Source: WHSW01 sp963729075 (lineage in GTDB: Bacteria; Actinomycetota; Thermoleophilia; Solirubrobacterales; 70-9). From it: a stretch of 64,000 nt of DNA. Every line of letters starts with the position of its first letter. The first letter of the stretch is position 1. The DNA lies in contig CAVSMU010000017.1 of the NCBI GenBank assembly GCA_963729075.1, positions 1 to 64,000 of the forward strand, read 5' to 3'. Both the position numbers and the translations under genes were made by a program. Of the stretch, positions 24,618-33,199 are shown in pieces. Under the pieces are notes generated by a model. That model was not told the origin of the DNA and did no database searches. It was given only the letters and a program-made list of their open reading frames with translations.

Positions 24618-24652
24618 GCGGGATTGACCGCGCATACGACTGTCAATCCCGC
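24618..24652. repeat. inverted repeat upstream of the second AbiEi/DUF559 gene
   Basis: Perfect 11-bp arms GCGGGATTGAC (24618-24628) and GTCAATCCCGC (24642-24652) around a 13-nt loop. Weaker symmetry extends about 30 nt further on each side (roughly 24588-24690), so both strands carry similar short frames. It lies in the 280-nt gap between the AbiEi/DUF559 start and the 24835 gene stop. It could be an operator, a terminator or a short mobile palindrome. Confidence 0.7.
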
Positions 24653-24834
24653 GATCGCATTGAAGGCCCCCCACGATTGCGGAGTTCGCGGCAACCGCGG
24701 CGCGAGGCGCCATGCCACGGGCCATCGCGAGAAACGCGGCGGTGCGGCGTCGTGGCAACCGCCAGGGCCTCCCCTACCCAGCCCGACCCGGCCGGGTGGC
24801 CGCAGCTGCGGCCCGGTGGCCCGGGCACCGGTCG

Positions 24835-25329
24835 CTACTCGTCCTTCGACTCGAACTGAAAGTTGACGGCGGTCCCGCTGGCGCCGGGGTCGATGCCGTG
24901 GCGCGCGAGCGCCTCGAGGATCTGCTGCTGCATGTCGCCGTAGGCGCTCGCGTCGACGTTCTGCGCGGTCCCCGACTCGGGGTCGATCCCGTGCTGCTCC
25001 ATGATCCCGAGGATCTCCTCGCGCAGGCCGGTGCCGCGCATGTCGATCGTCTGCGACCCGCCCTGCTCGATCTGGACGTCGCCCTCGGCGATCGCCTTCT
25101 GGATCATCGGCCCGAGCTGGCTGAGGGCGGCGAGGCCGTCGGCCATTCCCGGCACGTCGCCGAACTCGACCGAGCCGACCTGCTCGCCGCCGACCTGCCG
25201 GCCGACGACCGGCTGGCCCTCGGCGCTGGTGAAGGAGCCCAGCGCCTCACTCGGCTGCTCGACCTGGGCCGACGGCGGGATCGCGCTCTCGCGCTCGCGC
25301 CTGCGCCTGAAGAAGTCGCCGAGGCCCAC
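24835..25329 (-). CDS. conserved-looking hypothetical protein with an internal repeat
   Basis: A 164-residue cytoplasmic protein, not recognised. It begins with a basic segment (MGLGDFFRRRRERESAIPPS), then a Gly/Val-rich middle (VVGRQVGGEQVGSVEFGDVP). It ends with two related modules of about 22 residues: REEILGIMEQHGIDPESGTA and QQQILEALARHGIDPGASGT. The repeat suggests a binding surface. It follows the peptidase gene on the same strand, but the strong hairpin at 25350-25401 separates them. Confidence 0.6.
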   Translation of the reverse strand: MGLGDFFRRRRERESAIPPSAQVEQPSEALGSFTSAEGQPVVGRQVGGEQVGSVEFGDVPGMADGLAALSQLGPMIQKAIAEGDVQIEQGGSQTIDMRGTGLREEILGIMEQHGIDPESGTAQNVDASAYGDMQQQILEALARHGIDPGASGTAVNFQFESKDE

Positions 25330-25349
25330 GCGCCGATCGTAACCGGGAC

Positions 25350-25401
25350 AGAGGCCTGATGGGGGTTAGGCGCGTGCGCGGATAACCCGCATCAGGCCTC
25401 T
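25350..25401. terminator. strong two-part hairpin overlapping a stop codon
   Basis: Outer arms AGAGGCCTGATG (25350-25361) and CATCAGGCCTCT (25390-25401) match perfectly over 12 bp. Inner arms GGGTTA (25363-25368) and TAACCC (25383-25388) extend the stem after a single-base bulge on each side. The stop codon of the zinc metallopeptidase (25400-25402) lies in one arm. It probably terminates that transcript; there is no U-tract. Confidence 0.6.
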
Positions 25402-26333
25402 AGACCTCGTCGGGTGTGAACGTGTCGCAGGCCGCCGGATCGCCGCCCTCGTATCCGTTCTCGAACAGGTCCGCCGTTGCTCGGAGGCCCCGTGGGTGAA
25501 GCTGTCGGGATCCACCCGCCGACCCGCTGCTCCTGGAGCCGGTCGTCACCGACCGCCTCCGACGCGGTGAACGCCTCCTCCAGGTCGCCCGCCTCGAGAT
25601 CGCCCTCCGCGAAGACCGTCGAGGCCCAGACGCCGCGTAGCAGTCGGCCTGCAGCTCGAGCCTGACCGAGAGCTCGTTGCGCGCCCGGGATCGTCGCGCT
25701 CGAGCCGCGCGACCGTGTCGTCGGTGCCGGCCAGGTTCTGGACGTGGTGACCGACCTCGTGCGCGATCACGTACGCCCAGGCGAAGTCGCCGGAGGCCCC
25801 GAGCTGACGGCGCATGTCCTCGTAGAAGGTGAGGTCGAGATAGACGCGCTGGTCGGCCGGGCAGTAGAACGGGCCGACCGCAGAAGTCGCGCCGCCGCAG
25901 CCGTCCGTGCTGACCGCGCCGTCGTAGACGACGAGCTGGGCGCGACCGTAGGGATCGCCGTCCTCCCTGAACACGCGGACCCAGGTCCCCTGCGCGTCGT
26001 TGAAGACATAGTCGGAGAACTCGAGCAGATCGCGCTGGGGATCCTGATCGGCCGGGATGGGCTCTCGTCGGCGGCGCCCGGCGCCTGGATGCCCGGGCCG
26101 AAGACGTCGTCGATGGCGAAGCCGCCGCCGCCCGATCCGCCGCCGCCGAAGATCTGGATCGCGACGATCACGAGCACGACGACGAGCCCGGCACCGCCGC
26201 CGACGCCGGCGACACCGCCCGGGATCGGGAGCCCTCCGAATCCGCCCGAGCCCGATGAGCCGCCGCCCTTCCGGGCGGCTCCGCGGACATCGATCACGTC
26301 GCGGCCGCGGGCCTTGTTGCGCCGCCACTTCAT
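25400..26333 (-). pseudogene. neutral zinc metallopeptidase, YpfJ-like (several frameshifts)
   Basis: The start reads MKWRRNKARGRDVIDVRGAA, then a Gly-rich linker and a transmembrane helix (GAGLVVVLVIVAIQIFGG), as in YpfJ-type predicted peptidases. After a frameshift near 26060 the body continues (DLLEFSDYVFNDAQGTWVRV, ADQRVYLDLTFYEDMRRQLG) to the zinc motif HEVGHHVQNLAG. Further breaks near 25695, 25640, 25510 and 25480 shift the C-terminus, but each piece matches the family (NELSVRLELQADCYA, DSFTHGASEQRR, ending CDTFTPDEV). Coding is preserved across all shifts, so base-calling indels are more likely than decay. Confidence 0.7.
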
Positions 26334-26414
26334 CGGGCCGCGCAGTCTAGGCCGCGGTGTGATTGCGCTGATCGTGCTCGAAACGAGGCACTAGGTACTA
26401 GGGTCGTGCTCGCG

Positions 26415-26708
26415 ATGGGACTGCGCGAGGGCCTGAGCCGGATCTGGAACGCGGCCGGCGGCGAGCACCGCCCCGACGGCCTCGACGAGCTGCACGTCGG
26501 CGACCCCGCCTATGACGACTGGGACATCGTCGGCGACTTCGGCGATCTGGCGACCGGCCGGGCCTTCCGGCAGTCGCTTGCCGAGCGCGGCGTGGACGCC
26601 GTGCTGACATCCGACTGGCCGCTCGACGAGTGGGGACGCGGAGACATCTCGCTGCGCGTGCCGCCCGGCACCGGCCCGGACGCCGAGGAGATGCTCGACT
26701 CGGAGTAG
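26415..26708 (+). CDS. conserved-looking hypothetical protein
   Basis: A 97-residue acidic protein, not recognised. It contains LREGLSRIWNAAGGEHRPDG, YDDWDIVGDFGDLATGRAF and VDAVLTSDWPLDEWGRGDIS. ATG 26415 is preferred; GTG 26406 is in frame just after a TAGGGT box and may be the true leaderless start. It converges on the M14 peptidase gene, with a clear hairpin between. Confidence 0.55.
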   Translation: MGLREGLSRIWNAAGGEHRPDGLDELHVGDPAYDDWDIVGDFGDLATGRAFRQSLAERGVDAVLTSDWPLDEWGRGDISLRVPPGTGPDAEEMLDSE

Positions 26709-26716
26709 GCGCGGAG

Positions 26717-26755
26717 GCCCGACGGGCGACACGCTCGCGGTGCCGCCCGTCGGGC
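26717..26755. terminator. bidirectional hairpin between convergent genes
   Basis: Perfect 12-bp arms GCCCGACGGGCG (26717-26728) and CGCCCGTCGGGC (26744-26755). It lies 8 nt after the stop of the plus-strand gene and 5 nt before the stop of the M14 gene, so it probably terminates both. Confidence 0.7.
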
Positions 26756-26760
26756 GCTCG

Positions 26761-29700
26761 TCAGCGCAGCAGGTAGTCGATCGCGCGACCCATCACCTCG
26801 TTGCGGTTCGCGGCGCCCGTGATGCCCTCGAGGCCGAAGCCCAGATAGACGCGTGTCGTCGGTCGCCACGGCCGCGCCCTCCTTGATCCCGAGGCCGCCG
26901 CGGCGGACCCAGTCGTTGCGGTTGGGTCCCTCGATCCCCGCGTCGTCCTGCGGGCGCGCCGGGGACGGTCCAGCCGTCCATCGGGTCGTCGTCGTCCTCG
27001 AACGACGTGTCGCCCTCGTCCGGTCGCCGACGTCGATGTCGTCGATGAACACGCCCGGGAACTGCTGGAAGCCCCAGTCGCTGAGCGCGGTGATCGAGAT
27101 CTCGACCTGCGGTCCCAGCTCGTCAGGGATGTTGATCTGGAACTGCTGCCAGCCGCTGGAGCTGCCGTTCGCGGCGTTCCACTCGCCCGTCGTCCCGGTC
27201 GTTGGCTGCAGCGTCCCGTCGTCCGGATCGAACGTCTGGTAGTGCTGCAGGAACGGGTGCAGCACGTTGGCCGCGTCGTCGGGATTGCTCCAACCGCCCG
27301 TGCAGGACTGATCGTTGGTCAGGTCGCTCGACGTGTGACCGTTCTCGTCCGGCAGCGTCGTCCAGTTGTCCTGGCCGACGGTGTGCGCCTCGACGATCAT
27401 GTAGTCGAAGTCGAGCTCGAGGTTGTAGCTCGTCCAGAACGACAGCGTCGTGCCGCCCGCCGGGACCGTGATCGTCCGCGTCAGCCGCTTGTACGCCTCG
27501 TCGGCGCGGTCCGACCACATGAACGAGTCGCCCGTGTGCGGATCGAACGGGCCCGAGAGGCCACTCAGATACTCCGCCGCCGGCCAGCTCTCGAACTGCG
27601 GGAAGCTGCCCGCCGGGTCGGTCACCTGGAGGAAGTCGCCCGTCGCGATGAACGAGCAGTTCGTCACCTGGTTCTGGGCGCTGTCGGCGCCGTTGAACCC
27701 GAACGTCCAGGCCGCTCGAGCGGATCGTCGATCCCGGCGACGTCGAACGGCTCGCCGGTCTCCGGGTCGCTGCCGCCGTCCGGCCGTCGTGATCGCGGCG
27801 CCGAACGTGTACTCGATCGGGTCGCCCTGCGAGTCACCGGACCCCGAGGCGGCCAGGCAACCCGCCTCCACGGCCGGGTCGGCGCGAGCACTGCCGTTCT
27901 CGAACGGGTCGTAGAGCTGCATGCCGAGGTCGGACGTGTACTGCTGGCCGGCCGCCTGGCCGGTGTAGAGCACGCGCCCGCCCTCGTTGACGTAGTCGCG
28001 CACCTCGTACAGCTCCTGCATCGCCAGGCGCGACGCGTTGCCCGGGCCCCAGCCGGGCTCGCGCGTCACGAGGTCGTCGCCCGTGTACCAGACGACCGCG
28101 TCGTAGTGGCTGAGCACGCCGAGGGCGTCCGGCGCGATGCGGCCGTGGGCATCGACGTCGTAGACGTCGAAGTCGACGCCGTTCGCGCGTCAGCGCGTCC
28201 TGGTAGTAGGACAGGTAGTCCGGCGGGCTCGTCCCGGCGGGCTCAGCTGGCGAGGCGCCGGTGTAGTCCTCCGCCGCCAGGATCAGCACGCTGCTTGCCG
28301 GTGTCGGACTTCGACCGTCGTAGGTGAACGAGTCGCTCGCTCTCGCCCCCGCCCTCGAACCACACCTCGACGCTGTCGCCCGGTTCGGTGCCGGTCACCT
28401 CCCCGCTGACACGTGGTAGTAGGTGCCGTTGCCGACGCCGTAGTCCTCGCCGCCCTGCCATTCGCTCGGTCGGCGCGGTCTGGACCGGGCCGCCGTTGAT
28501 CCGGTAGCGCAGCGTGACGTCGCCGAGGCTGCGCTTGGCGAGCACCCGCACCTCCTGCGGATCGCCGTAGGAGACGTTGAACTTGAAGTCGAACAGCGAG
28601 GTCTGCCCGTTCTGCGGATCGATGTCGTCGGGGTCGAGGTAGAACGGCTCGACGTCGATGCCGACCGGGGAGTCCGGATTCGTCGGGATCTGCCGCCGAC
28701 CTGGCCAGCCCGAGGTCGAAGTCGAGCGTCCGCTCGAACTCCGCCTGGATCAGCTGCTCGTCGTCGGGGAACACGAATCCCGATCCCGGCGTGCCCTCGC
28801 CGAGCTCGGGCGTGAAGGCGACCGTGCCCGCCATTGGCGTCGGCGTAGTCGGTCGTCTCGCCGTTGGTGACGTAGAGCGTGTCGGCCGACTGCCCCGGGT
28901 TGAAGCCGGGGATGGCGAGGTGTCGTCGTCGATGCCGCCGCTGACGCGTCGTCGGTGCCGCCGGTGGCGACGTAGATCGGATAGTCCGCGTCGAGCGTGC
29001 CGACCTGCCAGCCCTGCGGGTACAGCAGCCACTCGCCGAAGGAGTGGAAGTTCGACTGGAACTTCGGCTTGATGCGGTCGATCAGCCCCTGCATCGCCTG
29101 GGTCTCCGGCTCCGAGGCGGCGCTCGGACCGCGGTAGGTCTCGTCCGCCGGGTCCGGGCGACGAGCCCTCGTTGTCATAGCCCCAGTGCTCGTCGAAGTT
29201 GCGGTTCGGGTCGACGCCGTCGGCCGACCGTGATCTGGCCGTCGCCGTTGTTGTCGCGCAGGTTCTTGCGCCACAGCCGCTCGTGGTCGAACGTGTACTG
29301 GTAGCCGTCGGGGTTGGCGGAGATGACGAACCACAGCTCCGTCTTCTTGAGCAGGTTCCTGATCTCCTTGTCGTTCTCCCGCCAGCCGTCGATGAAGTAG
29401 TGCATGAGGCGGCGGTTGACCTCGAGGCTGATCCACTCGCGCGCGTGCTGGTTCGACGAGTAGAGGACCGCCGGGCGCGATCCGTCGCGCATGCCCGCGG
29501 GCGCCCTGGGTGAGCTTCATGGCGATCAGCTCGCGGCCCTGATGCGTCTCCCCGAGGACCTCGAGCTTCACGAGCTGCGGGTTCTGGCGCGCGACCTGGT
29601 AGAGCTCGTCGCGGATGCCGCCCGGCTCGTCCCAGGACCGGTAGACGTTGAAGCCGCCTGCCGCCTGGCGTGCGGCCTGCTGGGTGACGGTCAGGCCCTT

Positions 29701-29972
29701 CCGGTTGCGCATCAGCTTGACCTCGACCCCGGAGGCGGCGAGCTTCGCGCGCTGGCTCCGGAGTCAGGACGGCACCGGCCGTGATCCCCGACGCGGTCCG
29801 TTGCACGCCGGCGAGCTCGACGCCTTCGGTCGCTCGAGCGATCTTCTCGGGATTGCCCCTGAAGCGTGTACATCTCGAGCTGCTGGCTGCTCTGGCCTGC
29901 GGCGGCCGGTGCGATCGCAAGGACGATCGCGACCGCGGCAAATCCGAGCACGGCGCTGAGTCTGGGCCACAT
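26761..29972 (-). pseudogene. secreted M14 zinc carboxypeptidase, multidomain (about 15 frameshifts)
   Basis: A continuous coding signal over 3.2 kb, broken into many frames. It begins MWPRLSAVLGFAAVAIVLAI with a signal peptide. The M14 catalytic domain follows: zinc ligands in SSNQHAREWISLEVN (H-x-x-E), then ISANPDGYQYTFDHERLWRK, DPNRNFDEHWGYDNE, the third ligand in FQSNFHSFGEW, and the catalytic Glu in VAFTPELGEGTPGSGF. The C-terminal half is beta-rich with extracellular-type repeats (PGDSVEVWFEGGGESE, GGTTLSFWTSYNLELDFDYM, GVFIDDIDVGD), ending NEVMGRAIDYLLR. Restored length is about 1070 residues. Every segment stays family-like, which argues for assembly errors, not pseudogenisation. It should digest extracellular peptides. 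Confidence 0.75.
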
Positions 29973-30229
29973 AGAGTTCCGCCCCTTCCTTCGTGATGGG
30001 TAAGTCCTGGGGGCAGTCACCTACGCTGGCTCACCTTCGGCCTGGAGGCCCGTGCCGGTGCTTCGCGCCTTTGATGGTGATCTGATCCCTCCTGCGGTTC
30101 GCGCGCGCGCCCCCCGGGCGCGCTCACGCGGAGAGGTCGTTATCCATGCAACGAGAGGGCTAAACCCGCGAGCGAAAGAACGCAACGATCCGCACGCCGA
30201 CCTGGCGTAATCGACCGCCAATCGACTTT
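29973..30229 (-). other. long GC-rich leader/intergenic region upstream of the M14 gene
   Basis: 257 nt between the rlmN stop and the M14 start, both on the minus strand. GAAGGAAGGGG gives a ribosome binding site for the M14 gene. Hairpins are possible at GGCC-TGGA-GGCC (about 30040) and GCGCGCCC-CCC-GGGCGCGC (about 30103-30121). The second may end the rlmN transcript. No gene is visible. Confidence 0.45.
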
Positions 30230-31258
30230 TCAGCGGCGATTCGTTGCGCCAACCGGCCGTTGGGGTACCGACGCTGCCTCCGAGGCCGCGAGCTGGCCGC
30301 ACGCGGCGGCGATGTCGCGGCCCCGGGTCAGGCGGACGGTGGCCGGCACGCCGCGCTCGATGAGCGTGGTGCGGAAGAGCTCGATCGCCTCGCGGCCCGA
30401 GCCGCGGAAGGGCCCGCCGGTCGGGTTGTAAGGGATCAGGTTCACCTTGAACGCCTCGCTCGGCGAGAGCAGCGCGGCCAGGGCGACCGCCTGCTCGCGG
30501 CGATCGTTGACGCCGCCGAGCATCAGGTACTCGATGTAGACGCGCCGGCGTCGCGCGGCGCGCCACCCCCGGCAGGCTTCGAGCACGTCGGCGAGCGGAT
30601 AGCGGTCGTTTACCGGCATCAGCTCCGAGCGCAGCGCGTCGTCGGGGGCATGCAGCGAGAGCGCCAGCCGAGCCCGCGGTCCCTCCTCGGTCAGGCGCTC
30701 GATTCCGGGGAGCCAGCCGACGGTCGAGATCGTCGTGTGGGAGGTCGCGATCCCGAGGTCGGGCAGCCGCTCGCAGGCGCCTACGACGGCGTCGAAGTTC
30801 ATCAGCGGTTCGCCCATGCCCATGAAGACGGCCTGGTTGACCGGCTCGGCACGGCGGAAGTGAAGGGCCTGGTCGAGGATCTCCGACATCGACAGGTTCC
30901 GTCCGAAGCGCATCGCCCCGGTCGCGCAGAAGGTGCAGGTGAGGGGGCACCCGGACTGGCTCGACAGGCAGAGCGAGCGGCGACCGTCCTCATAGCGCAT
31001 CAACACCGCCTCCACCGGGCGCCGGTCGGCCGTCGCGAACAGAGCCTTCTCGGTCCCGTCGCGCGAGCGCGCCGTGCGCTCGACCGCGAGCGAGGAGAAC
31101 GGCACGGTGCGGTCGAGCTCGTCCCGCAGCGCCAGCGGCAGGTTCGACATCTCGGCGTACGCACCGGCTCCGCGCGCCGCCCACTCCCACACCTGCGCCG
31201 CGCGATAGGACGGCTCGCCGCGCTCGGCGAGCCGCCGTCCGAGCAGCTCGAGGTCCAT
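30230..31258 (-). CDS. rlmN: 23S rRNA (adenine(2503)-C(2))-methyltransferase
   Basis: A 342-residue radical-SAM methyltransferase acting on A2503 of 23S rRNA and A37 of some tRNAs. The [4Fe-4S] cysteines are Cys104, Cys108 and Cys111 in SGCPLTCTFCATGAM. FMGMGEPLMNFDAV and LSLHAPDDALRSELMPVNDR are typical. A C-terminal Cys in GRDIAAACGQLA would be the methyl-relay cysteine. The last 18 residues look like a non-conserved tail. ATG 31258 lies 4 nt after the stop of the VOC gene, so the two form an operon. Confidence 0.93.
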   Translation of the reverse strand: MDLELLGRRLAERGEPSYRAAQVWEWAARGAGAYAEMSNLPLALRDELDRTVPFSSLAVERTARSRDGTEKALFATADRRPVEAVLMRYEDGRRSLCLSSQSGCPLTCTFCATGAMRFGRNLSMSEILDQALHFRRAEPVNQAVFMGMGEPLMNFDAVVGACERLPDLGIATSHTTISTVGWLPGIERLTEEGPRARLALSLHAPDDALRSELMPVNDRYPLADVLEACRGWRAARRRRVYIEYLMLGGVNDRREQAVALAALLSPSEAFKVNLIPYNPTGGPFRGSGREAIELFRTTLIERGVPATVRLTRGRDIAAACGQLAASEAASVPQRPVGATNRR

Positions 31259-31262
31259 GCGG

Positions 31263-31697
31263 CTAGCCGAGCCCCTTCTCGCGAAGCTCCTCGAGCGCCG
31301 CCTCGGTCTTCGAGCGATCGATGCCCATGCCCTCCGCAACCCCCGCGCTCTTCGTGAACTGGATCCGCCGGTATTCGACCACCTGGACGTGGTTGCCCCA
31401 GGGATCGCGGAAGTCGAGCCCACGGCCCCCGAGCAGCTCGGCGCCGGCGTCCGCCAGCGCCTCGCGTGCCGCGTCCAGGTCGTCGACGACGAGGCCGAAG
31501 TGGCGGGCTTCATCGCGCGGCTGCGTCCGGCCCTGCGAGATCGCGAGGAACTGGTCGCCCATGTCGAGGAAGGCCATCCCCGGGACGCGGCCGCGGAGCT
31601 CGAACTCGAACGCCCGCCCGTAGAACTCGAGCGCGGCCTCGAGGTCGTCGACCTCGAGGGCGACGTGATTGATGCCGATCAGCCTCGCACGCGGCAC
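31263..31697 (-). CDS. VOC family (glyoxalase/bleomycin-resistance fold) protein
   Basis: A 144-residue protein with paired beta-alpha-beta-beta-beta modules. Module 1 reads IGINHVALEVDDLEAALEFY and MAFLDMGDQFLAISQG. Module 2 reads ARHFGLVVDDLDAAREALAD and GLDFRDPWGNHVQVVEYR. Metal ligands are probably His in INHVAL, His in RHFGLV and Glu in VVEYR. Substrate unknown. GTG start with CAGGGG upstream. It is the first gene of the pair with rlmN, apparently without a functional link. Confidence 0.82.
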   Translation of the reverse strand: MPRARLIGINHVALEVDDLEAALEFYGRAFEFELRGRVPGMAFLDMGDQFLAISQGRTQPRDEARHFGLVVDDLDAAREALADAGAELLGGRGLDFRDPWGNHVQVVEYRRIQFTKSAGVAEGMGIDRSKTEAALEELREKGLG

Positions 31698-31807
31698 CCC
31701 CTGATCGTGACAGGTGGCGTGAGCCGCTCAGGCGAGGGTGAGGGTCAGCAGCAGGGCCGCGCCGCCGAGTGAAGCGGGCGGCTCCGGTCATCTACGCTGC
31801 CACGATC

Positions 31808-33199
31808 GTGCGCGCTCGCCTCACCCTGCTGCTCGTCTGCTGCGGCGTGACGGCGGTCGGCGTCGCGAGCGCCTCCGGCGACCCGTCCGCAGGCACGCCC
31901 CGCGCGACGAGCCTGCGGCCCTGCGGTGACGTCCCGTGGTTGAAGGAGTTTCGCTGCGGCTCGCTCGAGGTCCCGTTCGAGCGCGCGGATCCCTCTTACG
32001 GCGCCACCCGGGTCGCGTTCGCGGTCCGCACGCGGGATCGTGCGGAACGCCCGTCGCGGGGCACGATCTTCGCCCAGGAGGGCGGCCCCGGGTTCTCGAG
32101 CACCTCGAGCGCGAGGTTCTACGTGGAGCTGTTCGGCGATCTGCTGCGACGCCGAGACCTCGTGGTCGTCGACATGCGCGGCACCGGGCGCTCGCAGCGG
32201 CTCGACTGCCCGAACCTCCAGCACGGGGTCGGAGCGGAGTCGCTCACGCTCTCGCAGTGCGCCCGCCGGCTCGGCCGGCGCTTCGTCTCCTACCGATCGT
32301 CGGCGGCCGCCGACGATCTCGACGCCGTCCGGCGGGCGCTCGGCCTCAACCGGATCACCCTCTACGGCGACTCCTACGGCACCTTCCTCGCCCAGTCCTA
32401 TGCCTTCCGCCACGGCGAAACCCTCCGGGCGCTGGTGCTCGACTCCGCCTACCCGGCAATCGGCGAATCTGCGTGGTACGGAAGCCTGATCCGGACCGGC
32501 AACCGCTCGCTCGAGCTCGCATGCCGGCGCTCGCCGAAATGCTCGGGCAACGCCGGCCGACGGCTGCGGCTACTGGTCGACTACCTGCGCAGGACCGGCC
32601 GCGGGGTCGAGGGGCTGCTGGAGGCGTTCGGTGGCGCCACGTACGGGACCCCCGGGTCCTACGTGCGGATCGACCGCGCGGGAACGGAGCTGCGCCGGGG
32701 CAACCCGAGGCGCTGGAGGTCGCTAACGCGGTCGGTCGCTCCCGACTCCGGTAACCCGCTCTACTACGTGCGCGCCGGCGAGCTCGTCGTCGGGTGCAAC
32801 GACTATCCGATGATCTGGAACAAGCAGGCGAGCGAGCCCGAGCGCCGGCGCCAACTCGAGCGGGCGATCCGGCGCCACCCCGACAACTTCGGGCCGTTCC
32901 GGCCGCGTGAGATCGCTCATTCCCCCTCGTTCGGCTACCTCGAGTGCCTCACCTGGCCGCCGCTTACCGGCGTATACGAGCCCCCGATCTCACCGGGCGA
33001 CGAGCCGACGACCGCCCCGGTGCTGGTCGTCTCGGGTGAGATGGACAACCTGACAACGCCGCAGGAGGGCCGCTGGGTCGCGCGCCTGTTCCCGAACGCC
33101 ACCCGGTTCGTCGCTCGCAACGCGGGCCACACCGACGCGCTGATCAACACCGGCGGGCGCGCCGCCCAGGAGATCCGGGGCTTCATCCGCGAGCACTGA
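31808..33199 (+). CDS. secreted alpha/beta hydrolase (TAP-like peptidase/esterase)
   Basis: A 463-residue exported alpha/beta hydrolase of the tripeptidyl aminopeptidase (SCO7095/Mycobacterium TAP) type. The signal peptide is RARLTLLLVCCGVTAVGVAS. The oxyanion region is FAQEGGPGFSS, the nucleophile is Ser in TLYGDSYGTFLAQS, and the C-terminal TAP-like part has VLVVSGEMDNLTTPQEGRW (catalytic Asp) and RNAGHTDALINT (catalytic His). The start is uncertain: GTG 31808 gives a clean signal peptide, and GTG 31769 adds 13 residues. The stop overlaps the exonuclease ATG (TGATG). Confidence 0.83.
   Translation: MRARLTLLLVCCGVTAVGVASASGDPSAGTPRATSLRPCGDVPWLKEFRCGSLEVPFERADPSYGATRVAFAVRTRDRAERPSRGTIFAQEGGPGFSSTSSARFYVELFGDLLRRRDLVVVDMRGTGRSQRLDCPNLQHGVGAESLTLSQCARRLGRRFVSYRSSAAADDLDAVRRALGLNRITLYGDSYGTFLAQSYAFRHGETLRALVLDSAYPAIGESAWYGSLIRTGNRSLELACRRSPKCSGNAGRRLRLLVDYLRRTGRGVEGLLEAFGGATYGTPGSYVRIDRAGTELRRGNPRRWRSLTRSVAPDSGNPLYYVRAGELVVGCNDYPMIWNKQASEPERRRQLERAIRRHPDNFGPFRPREIAHSPSFGYLECLTWPPLTGVYEPPISPGDEPTTAPVLVVSGEMDNLTTPQEGRWVARLFPNATRFVARNAGHTDALINTGGRAAQEIRGFIREH

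Noticed and set aside
29973..30125. Possible c-di-GMP (GEMM) or cobalamin riboswitch
   Set aside because: Short similarities such as GCGCGAAGC and GAGCCAGCG were noted, but the conserved core and spacing of neither class could be reproduced.
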